Shown one piece after another: positions 49,183-57,742 of a stretch of DNA of 64,000 nucleotides. Where the stretch lies: assembly GCF_900115095.1 (NCBI RefSeq), contig NZ_FOVH01000005.1, positions 186,001 to 250,000 of the forward strand. Reading direction: 5' to 3'. This stretch comes from Actinomadura madurae (lineage in GTDB: Bacteria; Actinomycetota; Actinomycetes; Streptosporangiales; Streptosporangiaceae). Numbering within the stretch: the stretch's first letter is position 1; each line of letters starts with the position of its first letter. The notes under the pieces were generated by a model. The model saw only the letters and a list, made by a program, of their open reading frames with translations. It ran no database searches and had not been told where the DNA came from. A program made the translations under genes and the position numbers.

Positions 49183-49629
49183 GTGAACTCGTTCACGATG
49201 CCCACGACGCTGCAATCGAACCGGTGCGAACGCCTTGCCAAGTCGATCCAGGTCTACGGGCAAGCAGAATCGCCCTTCATCTGCACCTTCCTCGGCCCGG
49301 AGCAGATCGCCGCCACCGCCGAGACACGCCGGCAAGGCGGCTGGCACGGCACCGGCGATATCGGGTACCGCGACGCCGACGGGTTCATCTACATCGTCGA
49401 CCGCAAGAAGGACATGATCATCAGTGGCGGCTTCAACGTCTTCCCGCGGGAGGTCGAACAGGTCATCCACACGCTCCCCGGCGTCAACGACTGTGCCGTG
49501 ATCGGTCTCCCCGACGATAAGTGGGGCGAAGCGGTCACGGCGGTGGTCGAGCCCAAGAACGGCCACGAGATCGACCCGGCGCTCGTCATCGCCACCTGCC
49601 GGGAGGCGCTGGGGCCGGTGAAGGCCCCC
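49183..49629 (+). pseudogene. Acyl-CoA synthetase (AMP-binding) C-terminal relic
   Basis: The frame has a hinge and C-terminal adenylation domain: GGWHGTGDIGYRDADGFIYI, VDRKKDMIISGGFNVFPREV, EQVIHTLPGVNDCAVIGLPD, ending GPVKAPK. The large N-terminal AMP-binding domain and the final catalytic Lys segment are missing. It runs directly into a tannase fragment in a different frame, so the two genes were joined by deletion. Confidence 0.85.
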
Positions 49630-49985
49630 AAGTCCAGGGCTGGGCCGACCCGGCCCTGAACCCCAAGACCCTCATCCGTTATTACGACGCCGTCGCAAGG
49701 AAGACACGACCGGGAACGGTGAGCGATTTCGCCCGGCTCTTCATGGTGCCTGGAATGTTCCAGTGCGGCGGCGGCCCCGGCACAACCTCCTTCGGCACTC
49801 TGACCGCGATGGAGAAATGGCTTCGCCACGGCATCGCTCCCGACCAGATCCTCGCCACCAATGCCGCAACGGGACGAACGCGGCCACTCTGCCCCTACCC
49901 CGCAGGTAATCATCTTGGCGGCAGCGTCGAGAAGGCCGAGAACTTCCGATGCGAAACCCCGCGGCCGCACCACAACGTCCGGTAA
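49630..49985 (+). pseudogene. Tannase/feruloyl esterase C-terminal relic
   Basis: The frame reads VQGWADPALNPKTLIRYYDA, then FARLFMVPGMFQCGGGPGTT, SFGTLTAMEKWLRHGIAPDQ and RTRPLCPYPAG, the end of the tannase/feruloyl esterase family including the GMxHCGGGPG-like block, with His replaced by Gln. The nucleophile Ser domain is missing. It is a relic fused to the preceding acyl-CoA synthetase relic. Confidence 0.82.
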
Positions 49986-50031
49986 GCGATCAGGAAAGGC
50001 TCAGACCTACCAGTCGCCGAGGTCGAATAAT

Positions 50032-50238
50032 CTAACCGCGACCGCGGATGGCGCCGACGAGGGTGGGGTGGTCGTGGTCGGTCTCGATTTGCTGGCCGTC
50101 TACACGGACCTGGTAGCCGTCCAGGTCGAGTTCGACGCCGTTGGCCTGCAGGATGCGCGGCCGCCCGATGGTCTGCGGCCGCCCGATGGTCTGCGGGCGG
50201 ACGGTGGTGTGGGCGCGGGTGGGTCGTTGACGGGTCAC
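50032..50238 (-). pseudogene. Winged-helix fragment with a tandem duplication
   Basis: A 68-aa frame whose middle (GVELDLDGYQVRVDGQQIE) resembles the opening strands of an OmpR-type winged-helix domain; the recognition helix is missing. Before it, RPQTIGRPQTIGRPRI is encoded by a tandem duplication of an 18-bp unit at about 50158-50193. Probably a relic, perhaps of the C-terminus of a uroporphyrinogen-III synthase-type or regulator gene. Confidence 0.4.
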
Positions 50239-50244
50239 CGATGT

Positions 50245-51618
50245 TCATCCGAATTTTCCGGTGATGTAGTCCTCGGTGGCTTTCTTGTCGGGCGTCTGGA
50301 AGCTCTTGGCGCTGGGGCCGGTTGCGGGGGTGGCGACAGGGCGGCGGGGGATGCTGCCGATGGCCGCCAGGGCGGCCAGCGCCGCGGCGGCGGCGAGCGC
50401 GATGAACAGGGCGGGGTAGCCGCCGAGGCCGGCGGCCAGGGCGGCGCCGGCGGCGGGGGCGATGGCGCCGGCGATGGTGACGGGCGCGGCCATGACGCCC
50501 GACAGGGAGCCGTAGGCGGCGGTGCCCCACCGGTCGGAGACGGCGGTGGCCTGCAGCAGGGTGGCGATGCCGCGCGTGGTGCCGGCCAGCACGGCGATGG
50601 CGATGAGCAGCGGAAGGGGGCCGGGCACCGCGGCCAGCACGAAGGTGGTGACGGCGGAGCCGGCCAGGATGCACACGGTGCGGGTCCGGACGCTGCTGCG
50701 GCGGACCAGGGCACGGTAGCCCAGCCGACCGGCGACCTGCCCGACGCCGCCGAGGCCGAGTGCCCAGGCGGCGATGCCACTGGAGGCCCCGCGCGCGGTG
50801 AGCAGCGGAATGAGGTTGGTCAGCACGGCGAACATCGAGAACGCCGACAATGTCAACGCCGTGGTCAGCAGCAGGAACGGCGTACTGCGCACCACCGTGT
50901 GCACCGCGGCGCCCACCTGGTCACTGCCGTCGTCGCGGCCGACATCGCCATCGTCCGCGGCATCGTCCGCGGAGGCGGTGCCGTGCTCGATGGGCGGCGG
51001 CCACGGGCGGCGCAGCGCGAGGTAGTGCAGGGGGATGGTCACGGCGGCCAGGACGACGGCGAGGACGAGGTAGACGGCCCGCCAGGACATCTGGGTGGCC
51101 AGGGCACTGGTGAGGGGTGCGAAGACGGTGCTGGCCAGGCCCGCGACGAGCGTGAGGGTGGTCAGGGCACCCAGGTGGTGGGGGGCGTAGTAGCGGGTGA
51201 GGGCGGCGAACGCGGGTTGGTAGAGCACGGCGGTCATCGCGGTCCCGGCCAGCAGCCACGCGGCCACGAACCAGCCCAGGTTCGGCGCGGCGGCCAGGCC
51301 GATGACGGCAAGGACGCCGAGCACTGAGCCACCGGTCATCGGCAGCCGGGGGCCGTGCCGGTCCAGCGCGCGGCCGAGCGGGATGCCGCCGAGCGCGGCC
51401 AGGATCAGCGCGGCTGAGAACGCCGCGGTGATGGCGCTGGTGGACCAGCCGGTGTCGCGGCTGATCCCCGGAGCCAGGACCGGGAAAGCGTAGTAGAGGA
51501 CGCCCCAGCTGGTGATCTCGGTGACGCACAGCGCGAGCAACGGGACGCGGGAGGCGACACCGGTGTCGACGGCGGGGCGGGCCGCCGCCGACACCGGGAC
51601 TGAGGATTCGCGGCTCAC
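50245..51618 (-). CDS. MFS transporter in the ars block
   Basis: A 457-aa transporter from GTG 51618, 4 bp after the flavoprotein stop. Twelve hydrophobic segments; motif A-like GRALDRHGPRLPMTGGSVLG after TM2 and GRLGYRALVRRSSVRTRTV after TM8. A Asp-rich cytosolic loop (DDAADDGDVGRDDGSDQVG) links the two halves. It is likely co-transcribed with the Cys-rich flavoprotein. The pair may oxidise and export an organoarsenical or another toxic compound (inference). It ends in a polar tail (TPDKKATEDYITGKFG). Confidence 0.85.
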   Translation of the reverse strand: MSRESSVPVSAAARPAVDTGVASRVPLLALCVTEITSWGVLYYAFPVLAPGISRDTGWSTSAITAAFSAALILAALGGIPLGRALDRHGPRLPMTGGSVLGVLAVIGLAAAPNLGWFVAAWLLAGTAMTAVLYQPAFAALTRYYAPHHLGALTTLTLVAGLASTVFAPLTSALATQMSWRAVYLVLAVVLAAVTIPLHYLALRRPWPPPIEHGTASADDAADDGDVGRDDGSDQVGAAVHTVVRSTPFLLLTTALTLSAFSMFAVLTNLIPLLTARGASSGIAAWALGLGGVGQVAGRLGYRALVRRSSVRTRTVCILAGSAVTTFVLAAVPGPLPLLIAIAVLAGTTRGIATLLQATAVSDRWGTAAYGSLSGVMAAPVTIAGAIAPAAGAALAAGLGGYPALFIALAAAAALAALAAIGSIPRRPVATPATGPSAKSFQTPDKKATEDYITGKFG

Positions 51619-51622
51619 GGGG

Positions 51623-53296
51623 CTAGTTGTCGCCTCGTTCGGCGTCGCCGGAATAGCCGTGCACGCTTCCGGTCGCAAAGCCCAGTCCGGCGGGAGCGCC
51701 GATGCCGATGGCGACCGGCTCGGGCGCCGATCCGCCGCAGCACGAGCCGCCTCCGGCTTCGTCCGCGGTGACCGCGGCCGGTGTCTCGGCGGGTTCGGTG
51801 CCGCAGGAGGTGCCGCAGCCGTCGGCGGCGGCGCCGGGCAGCTGGTCCTCAGTGATCAGGTTGGTGGAGCAGACGCCGGTTTCGGGGAGGTCGAGTTCGA
51901 CGGCGTCGGCCGCGGCCCGGTCTCCGGCCAGGGCGGCGACGATGGAGCGGACCTGCTCGTATCCGGTGGCCATCAGGAAGGTCGGGGCCCGGCCGTAGCT
52001 CTTCATCCCGACCAGGTAGAAGCCGGTCTCGGGGTGGACGAGGTCGCGTTCGCCGTGCGGGGGGACGGTGCCGCAGGAGTGGAAGTTGGGGTCGATCACC
52101 GGCGCGAGGCGGACCGGCGCCTCGGTGGCCGGGTCGAGCTCGACCCGGACTTCGCGGAGCATGTCCAGGTCGGGCCGGAACCCGGTGGCCGCCACCACGG
52201 CATCGGCCTCGATGACGCGCTCTCCGTCCGGGGTGGTGCCGGCGACCTGGACGGGCCCGGTAGCGGGGCCGCCGGCGGGTGCGGCGAAACCGGTGATCGT
52301 GAAGGACCGGACCAACTCGATCTCCCCGCCCTGCACGGCGGCCTTGAGGCGGGTGCCCAGCGCGCCGCGCGCCGGGAGACCATCGGCGTCGCCGCCGCCG
52401 TACGAACGGGCGACCGACGCCGATCGGACGGCCCAGGTGATACGGGTGCCCGGCGCGGTCTTGGCGAGTTCGGCGAGGGCGAGCAGGGTGTTGGCGGCCG
52501 AATGGCCCATGCCGACGACCAGGGCGTGCTTGCCGGCGAAGCGGTCGCGGTCGCGGCCCAGCACATCCGGCAGCGGCCCGGTCAGGTAAGGGGCGGCCTG
52601 GTCCTCGCCCGGGGCGGACAGGCCGGAGTGGCCGAGCGGGTTGCTGCGGCCCCAGGTACCCGAGGCGTCGATGACGGCGCGGGCGGTCAGGTCGGTGACG
52701 GCGCCGTCCGGGCCGACGGTGCGGACCAGCAGCGGCTGCTCGTCGCGGCCGACGGTGCGGGTCACGTCCACGCCGCGCCGGGCGACGGCGACCACGCGGG
52801 TGCCGGTGCGGATCCGTTCGGCCAGCTCAGGCACCCTGGCCAGCGGGGCCAGGTAGTCGCGGACCAGCTCGGCGCCGGTCGGCAGCGCCTCCGGATCGGG
52901 CAGCGTCCATCCAGTGGGCTCCAGAAGTCGGCGAGCGGCGGCGTCGGTGTCGTACCGCCACGGCGAGAACAGCCGGACGTGTCCCCATTCGGAGATCGCC
53001 GCCCCGGCGGCCTCGCCGGCCTCCAGGACCACGAAGTCCAGGCCGCGTTCCGCCAGATGAGCGGCAGCGGCCAGTCCGACCGGTCCCGCCCCGATGACCA
53101 CCACCGGCAGATCGCCGGAGTCTGCGCTGTCAGCACAGCCGCCCCCGGCGCTGGTCTTGGCCCCGATCACGGTGACCGCCGGGTCCGGGGGCTGCTCGGT
53201 GTCGGCGCAGCAGCTGCTGACCCCGCAGCGGCTGCCCCCGGCCGCCGGCTCGGGCGCCTGCTCGGTGGGCTCCTGGGACTGGTCGTTCTCGCTCAT
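51623..53296 (-). CDS. Cys-rich FAD-dependent oxidoreductase in the ars block
   Basis: 557 aa from ATG 53296 with GAGGAG upstream. The core is a CzcO/ArsO-like flavoprotein: FAD motif VVVIGAGPVGLAAAAHLAER near residue 65, GHVRLFSPWRYDTDAAARRL, second nucleotide motif VVGMGHSAANTLLAL, and ADAVVAATGFRPDLDML. Both ends are Cys-rich: SRCGVSSCC near residue 22, and DGCGTSCG and GGGSCCGG within the last 60 residues. The Cys clusters look suited to bind As(III) or another soft metal. ArsO and ArsR lie upstream, MFS downstream. Oxidation of arsenicals is plausible but unproven. Confidence 0.88.
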   Translation of the reverse strand: MSENDQSQEPTEQAPEPAAGGSRCGVSSCCADTEQPPDPAVTVIGAKTSAGGGCADSADSGDLPVVVIGAGPVGLAAAAHLAERGLDFVVLEAGEAAGAAISEWGHVRLFSPWRYDTDAAARRLLEPTGWTLPDPEALPTGAELVRDYLAPLARVPELAERIRTGTRVVAVARRGVDVTRTVGRDEQPLLVRTVGPDGAVTDLTARAVIDASGTWGRSNPLGHSGLSAPGEDQAAPYLTGPLPDVLGRDRDRFAGKHALVVGMGHSAANTLLALAELAKTAPGTRITWAVRSASVARSYGGGDADGLPARGALGTRLKAAVQGGEIELVRSFTITGFAAPAGGPATGPVQVAGTTPDGERVIEADAVVAATGFRPDLDMLREVRVELDPATEAPVRLAPVIDPNFHSCGTVPPHGERDLVHPETGFYLVGMKSYGRAPTFLMATGYEQVRSIVAALAGDRAAADAVELDLPETGVCSTNLITEDQLPGAAADGCGTSCGTEPAETPAAVTADEAGGGSCCGGSAPEPVAIGIGAPAGLGFATGSVHGYSGDAERGDN

Positions 53297-53498
53297 GATC
53301 TCCTCGCTGCGTTGTGCGGGTGGCTTTGCACGGGTGGCCCGTGGAACGGGCGGTTCGGGTCCGAGACAGGTGCGGTGGCGGCGGTGGCCACTCGGTTGCG
53401 GTGAGGGTCCGCACGGCACGCTGATGCAGATTCCCCCACGGTCGTCGTGGAAGGTGACGCGGGTCGCTGAGGCGAACGAGCGCGCCGCGTACCTTTCG
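53297..53498. other. Gap between flavoprotein and arsO
   Basis: About 200 bp with no gene I can support. One reverse-strand frame (YAARSFASATRVTFHDDRGG) has good coding bias and may be the end of a lost gene. Confidence 0.35.
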
Positions 53499-54578
53499 TC
53501 AGAGTCCGATGGCGCCGGCCGCATCGTGGATGTAGGCGGCGAGCTGACCGGCGACGTAGTCGGCATCGCGGCTCACTCCGCGCACGGTGTTGGAGGAGAA
53601 CGAGCGCTGGAACTCCAGCCCCAGGTAGACCAGCCCGGCGTGAGTGACGGAGATCCCGTGGACGTGTGCGGGCAACCCCGCGTCGTCCAGAGCTCCCAGT
53701 GAGCGCAGGTAGCCGAGATCGGGCCGGTATCCGGTGGCGTACAGGGCCACGTCGACCTTCTCCCGCCGCCCATCCGGCCAGACGACCCCGTCGCCGTCGA
53801 ATGCGGTGAACATCGGCTGACGGTCGAACCGGCCTGATTCCAGGGCGTTGCGGTAGTCACCGGTGTCGAGCACGAGCGGGCCAGGCACGAGGTGCCCGAG
53901 CCATGGGCCGGAAAGCAGGTCGAAGCCGCTGGTCTCGAGCCAGTGGTGCAGGTCGTGGCCGCCGATCCGCTGGTGCATGAAGGAGATCGGCTGCAGGGTC
54001 GCGATGGTCACCGAAGCGACCTCGGCCAGTTCGTAGGCCACCTGGACGCCCGAGTTGCCGCCTCCTACGACGACGACTCTCTGGCCGGCGTATCGCTTGG
54101 GGTGACGGTACTGCGCGACGTGCAGGATCTCGCCGGTGTAGTCCTCCTGGCCTGGCAGGACGGGCTGGTACGGCTTGCCGAAGGAGCCGCTGGCGGCGAC
54201 GATCCCGGCGGCGGGGATGGCCTGACCGTCGGCGGTCTGGACGACGAACCCCCTGCCACGGGATTCGACATCGCTGACTCGTGTCCCGGTACGGATCTCC
54301 ACGTCGAGGTGGGCGGCGTAACTATCCAGGTAGTCGGCGACCTCGTCGCGCGTCGGATAGCGGTCGGGATCGCCGGGGAAGGGGAAGCCGGGCATCGCGC
54401 TGTAGCGGGCGGGAGAGAACAACGTGAGGCTGTCGTAGTAGCCCGGCCAGGAACCTGAGGGGCGATCGCCGGCCTCCAGGACGAGGGGCCGCATGCCCGC
54501 ATCACGCACGGCACGCGCTGCGGCCAGGCCGGACTGCCCGGCTCCGACGATGACGACTGGATCGGTTGATGTGGTCAT
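53499..54578 (-). CDS. arsO: ArsO-type flavin-dependent monooxygenase
   Basis: 359 aa from ATG 54578. FAD motif VVIVGAGQSGLAAARAVRDA at the start, the fingerprint LTLFSPARYSAMPGFPFPGD, second motif VVVVGGGNSGVQVAYELA, and YATGYRPDLGYL. This matches the NAD(P)H-dependent monooxygenases annotated ArsO, typically next to arsR and acr3. The exact reaction of ArsO is not settled. It is divergent from arsR, with a shared operator candidate 9 bp before its start. Confidence 0.88.
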   Translation of the reverse strand: MTTSTDPVVIVGAGQSGLAAARAVRDAGMRPLVLEAGDRPSGSWPGYYDSLTLFSPARYSAMPGFPFPGDPDRYPTRDEVADYLDSYAAHLDVEIRTGTRVSDVESRGRGFVVQTADGQAIPAAGIVAASGSFGKPYQPVLPGQEDYTGEILHVAQYRHPKRYAGQRVVVVGGGNSGVQVAYELAEVASVTIATLQPISFMHQRIGGHDLHHWLETSGFDLLSGPWLGHLVPGPLVLDTGDYRNALESGRFDRQPMFTAFDGDGVVWPDGRREKVDVALYATGYRPDLGYLRSLGALDDAGLPAHVHGISVTHAGLVYLGLEFQRSFSSNTVRGVSRDADYVAGQLAAYIHDAAGAIGL

Positions 54579-54586
54579 GCCCGAGA

Positions 54587-54610
54587 ACATATACGTGATT
54601 AGAGATATGT
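54587..54610. promoter_or_regulatory. ArsR operator candidate: ACATAT-N12-ATATGT
   Basis: A perfect 6-bp inverted repeat with a 12-bp spacer and an AT-rich centre (CGTGATTAGAG) lies between the divergent arsO (start 54578) and arsR (start 54655). ArsR/SmtB repressors bind AT-rich imperfect palindromes of this kind. It would control both genes. Confidence 0.65.
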
Positions 54611-54654
54611 CAAAGCAGCGGTATGTGGTTGAATGACGCTGGAGGGGAGGATCC

Positions 54655-55035
54655 ATGCCGCAAACCTCGACCGTGCCCGCCGCTCCGGACGCCTGCATGG
54701 CTGCCTGCGCAGCGTCCGGCACGACAGCGCCCGACGAACAGCAAGAGCCGGTCGAGCTCAGCCCTGCCGTGCACGACTTCCTCAAGGCGCTGGCCAGCCC
54801 AACCCGGCAGCGCATCATGCTGTTGTTCGCCCGGGGCGCGGAGCTGTCGGTGAACCAGGTGTCCCAGCTCGCCGGAATCAGCCAGCCCCGGGCCTCCGAG
54901 CAACTCGCTGAGCTGAAAAAGGGCGGCATCCTCACCTCCCGCAGGGAAGGCAAGGTCGTTCTGTATCGCGCCGATAAGGAGACCGTCGCCTCCGCTCTGT
55001 CCAACCTGCAGGCGTATCTCCAGCATTGCTGCTGA
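54655..55035 (+). CDS. arsR: ArsR-family repressor with N- and C-terminal Cys pairs
   Basis: 126 aa, ATG 54655 with GGAGGGGAGG upstream. The winged helix is HDFLKALASPTRQRIMLLFA, VNQVSQLAGISQPRASEQLA and ILTSRREGKVVLYRADK. The canonical alpha-3 ELCVCDL motif is absent (AELSVNQVSQL). Instead Cys occurs in DACMAACAAS near residue 14 and at the extreme end (QHCC). As(III) sites built from N- and C-terminal Cys have evolved several times in this family, so the ligand is probably As(III) but at a different site. Confidence 0.9.
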   Translation: MPQTSTVPAAPDACMAACAASGTTAPDEQQEPVELSPAVHDFLKALASPTRQRIMLLFARGAELSVNQVSQLAGISQPRASEQLAELKKGGILTSRREGKVVLYRADKETVASALSNLQAYLQHCC

Positions 55036-55054
55036 TCGCGGAGTGGCCCCTAGC

Positions 55055-55336
55055 CTATTTCGGACCGGGGCGCCCTGCAGCGCCACGGGCCGAGGCGAAC
55101 GCGTCCACGTCGATCCGCAGCCGCACGGCCACCGATTCACCGTCCGGGCCGAGCCGCTGAACCGTCATCTCCTCGGACAGCGCCCGAAGCCAGCGGCCGA
55201 TCGCGGCGGGCAGGAACCAGAAGGTGATCGGGGGCAGCAGTTTCCAGAGCGGCAGCCGGGGGCCGTTGTCGACGTCGAAGGCCGTCAGCAAGGTGATGTA
55301 GGAGACCGCCATGGCGGTGATGTGGTGGCCGCCACC
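55055..55336 (-). pseudogene. Membrane protein C-terminal relic
   Basis: The frame reads HHITAMAVSYITLLTAFDVD, NGPRLPLWKLLPPITFWFLP, AAIGRW, a pattern of DUF2306-like membrane proteins, and ends in a soluble tail. The N-terminal membrane segments are missing. It is a relic just after arsR. Confidence 0.45.
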
Positions 55337-55397
55337 GCATCCGGCGTGCCGCGTACCCGACGCCTGCGGCGGCGATGCCGGACGCACCCGGCAGGAG

Positions 55398-55746
55398 ATG
55401 GCCGAGCCTGAGGTTCCGATCACGACGGGCATCCGGTCCCTGGTCCTGTTCGCCTTGACCGCGCTCGCCGAGATCGACGGCGCCCAGCTGATCTGGTAGG
55501 GCATCCGCGAGCACAAAGGCCCTGGTGGATCGTCGCGCTCGGCGTCTACGGCTCCGTCGCCACCTTCCAACCCGACGCTGAATTTGGCCGCGTCCTCGCT
55601 GCTTACGGCGGCGTGTTCGTCGCCGACCCGCTGGCTTGGGAATGGTCCTCGACGGCTACCGGCCCGACCGCTGGAACATCGCTGGTGCCTTGGTCTGCCT
55701 GGTCGGCACCTATCTGATCATCATGTACGCCCTCGAACCTGTCACC
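55398..55746 (+). pseudogene. YnfA/UPF0060 membrane protein with nonsense mutation and frameshifts
   Basis: ATG 55398 reads RSLVLFALTALAEIDGAQLI W, then TAG (55497-55499) where family members have Gln. After the stop the family pattern continues in other frames: VALGVYGSVATFQPDAEFGR, VLAAYGGVFVADPLAW, then DGYRPDRWNIAGALVCLVGT and LIIMYA. At least one nonsense change and two indels. YnfA proteins are small four-helix membrane proteins of the DMT type that sometimes accompany metal resistance. Confidence 0.85.
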
Positions 55747-55769
55747 GGTACCGCCCGTCCGCCGACTCT

Positions 55770-56192
55770 TCAGTTCTCCGGGCGGAGCTCGCCGAGGAGG
55801 TTCTCGACGCGCTTGCGGATCTCGTCGCGGATGGGGCGGACGGCGTCGACGCCCTGCCCGGCGGGGTCGTCGAGGGTCCAGTCCAGGTAGCGCTTGCCGG
55901 GGAAGACCGGGCAGGTGTCGCCGCAGCCCATGGTGATGACCACGTCGGAGGCCTGGACGGCGTCCACGGTGAGAATCTTGGGAGTCTCGGCGGAGACGTC
56001 GATGCCCTCCTCGGCCATCGCGGCCACCACCGCGGGGTTGACCTGGTCGGCGGGCTCCGATCCGGCGGAGCGGACCTCGACCCGGTCGCCGGCCAGGTGG
56101 GTGAGGTAGGCGGCGGCCATCTGGGAGCGTCCGGCGTTGTGCACGCAGACGAACAGGACGCTGGGCTTGGCAGAGCGAGACTGATCAGGCAT
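55770..56192 (-). CDS. arsC: Arsenate reductase ArsC (LMW-PTP/thioredoxin type)
   Basis: 140 aa from ATG 56192. The P-loop FVCVHNAGRSQMAAAYL near residue 14 carries the nucleophilic Cys and Arg; GCGDTCPVFPG near residue 90 holds the two later redox Cys; the acidic loop is DWTLDDP. It reduces As(V) to As(III) using thioredoxin or mycothiol relays; the thioredoxin on the island at 9231 is far away and not linked. Its start overlaps the end of a second, damaged ArsC-like gene by 8 bp. Confidence 0.94.
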   Translation of the reverse strand: MPDQSRSAKPSVLFVCVHNAGRSQMAAAYLTHLAGDRVEVRSAGSEPADQVNPAVVAAMAEEGIDVSAETPKILTVDAVQASDVVITMGCGDTCPVFPGKRYLDWTLDDPAGQGVDAVRPIRDEIRKRVENLLGELRPEN

Positions 56193-56614
56193 CGGTGTTC
56201 CTTCGCTGGTCGAGCCTGGATTGGTCGAGGCCGGGTCGGCCGGGGTCGGGTTGGTCGAGGGTGGTGAGCAGGTCGGTGACGAGCAGGTCGAGCTCGTCGC
56301 GGATGCGGCGGATCTCGGCCGGCGGCTGGTGGGCGGGGTCGGGGACGGCCCAGTCCAGATACCGGGTGCCGGGCAGGAGCGGGCAGGCGCCGCCGCAGCC
56401 CAGCGTGACGCCGCTCGGCGGCGAACCGCTCGGCCAGCACCACCAGATGGGCGCCGACTTTGGAGGTGCCGCGCAGTTGCCGGTAGGACTCGGCGACCAG
56501 ACGGCGGGCGGTCTCGGCGGAGACCAGACCGTGGAACCGGTCGGCCAGCCGCGCGGCGATGCGGTCCAGCAGCGCGTCGCCGGGTGTGACGGTCACCGTG
56601 GGCCTCCCCCGCAC
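56185..56614 (-). pseudogene. Three-helix-bundle/ArsC fusion with internal deletion
   Basis: The first frame (GTG 56614) reads DALLDRIAARLADRFHGLVS, AETARRLVAESYRQLRG, the N-terminal three-helix bundle found before some actinobacterial ArsC domains. After FAAERRH the frame shifts to VTLGCGGACPLLPGTRYLDW and AEIRRIRDELDLLVTDLL, the end of ArsC. The P-loop Cys region, about 90 residues, is missing, so it is not catalytic. Confidence 0.75.
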
Positions 56615-56644
56615 GTCTCCAGGCCGATGCGGGTCATCGCCGCG

Positions 56645-57742
56645 TCACCGCCCGGCGGCCAGGGACCGGCGACGCAGCCACAGCGACACGTACACCAACC
56701 CCACCAGGACAGGGACCTCGATAAGCGGGCCGACCACACCCGACAGCGCCTGGCCGGAAGTGACACCGAAGGTGCCGATCGCGACGGCGATGGCCAGCTC
56801 GAAGTTGTTGCCGGCGGCGGTGAACGCCAGCGTCGCGGTGCGCGGGTAGGGCAGCCGGACGGCGCGGCCGAGGGCGAAGGATCCACCCCACATCAGCGCG
56901 AAGTAGACCAGCAGCGGGACGGCGATGCGTGCGACGTCGACCGGCTGGTTGGTGATGGTGTCGCCTTGCAGGGCGAACAGGATGACGATGGTGAACAGCA
57001 GCCCGTACAGCGCGACCGGGCCGATCCGGGGCAGGAACCGGTCCTCGTACCACGTGCGTCCGCGGGCGCGTTCGCCGAGGCGGCGGGTGAGGTATCCGGC
57101 CGCCAGCGGGATGCCCAGGAAGACCAGCACGTTCACCACGATCTTGCCGGCCGGGAAGTCCGCCTCGTCGGTCGCCAGCCCCAGCCAACCGGGCAGGACC
57201 TGCAGATAGAACCAGCCGAGCGCACCGAACGCGATGACCTGGAAGACAGAGTTGAGTGCGACCAGCACGGCGGCGGCCTCCCGGTCGCCGCACGCCAGGT
57301 CGTTCCAGATGATGACCATCGCGATGCACCGGGCCAGCCCGACGATGATCAGGCCGGTGCGGTACTCGGGCAGGTCGGGCAGAAAGATCCAGGCCAGCGC
57401 GAACATCACCGCCGGGCCGATCAGCCAGTTCAGCCCGAGCGAGGCGAGCATCAGGCGGCGGTCGCCGGTGACGGTGTCGAGCCGGTCGTAACGGACCTTG
57501 GCCAGCACCGGGTACATCATCACCAGCAGGCCCAGGGCGATCGGCAGCGAGATCCCGCCGGCCTCGACCTTGGCGAGCGCGTCGTCCAGCCCGGGGACGG
57601 CGCGTCCCAGCCCGAGACCGATCACCATCGCCGCGACGATCCACACCGGCAGGAACCGGTCGAGGGTCGACAGCCCCGCGACCACCCCGGCTTCCCGCGG
57701 ACGAGTCGTGGTGCCGGAGTCCTGCGTGCTGGTCACGTGCAC
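56645..57742 (-). CDS. acr3: Acr3-family arsenite efflux permease
   Basis: 365 aa from ATG 57742. About ten membrane helices. The Acr3 signature Cys stands in LARCIAMVIIWNDLACGD (TM4), with GLLVMMYPVLAKVRYDRL, and FTAAGNNFELAIAVAIGTFG in TM9. It exports As(III) by proton exchange. The start overlaps the upstream arsR stop by 10 bp, so arsR and acr3 are one operon read leftward, followed by the damaged and intact arsC genes. Confidence 0.94.
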   Translation of the reverse strand: MHVTSTQDSGTTTRPREAGVVAGLSTLDRFLPVWIVAAMVIGLGLGRAVPGLDDALAKVEAGGISLPIALGLLVMMYPVLAKVRYDRLDTVTGDRRLMLASLGLNWLIGPAVMFALAWIFLPDLPEYRTGLIIVGLARCIAMVIIWNDLACGDREAAAVLVALNSVFQVIAFGALGWFYLQVLPGWLGLATDEADFPAGKIVVNVLVFLGIPLAAGYLTRRLGERARGRTWYEDRFLPRIGPVALYGLLFTIVILFALQGDTITNQPVDVARIAVPLLVYFALMWGGSFALGRAVRLPYPRTATLAFTAAGNNFELAIAVAIGTFGVTSGQALSGVVGPLIEVPVLVGLVYVSLWLRRRSLAAGR

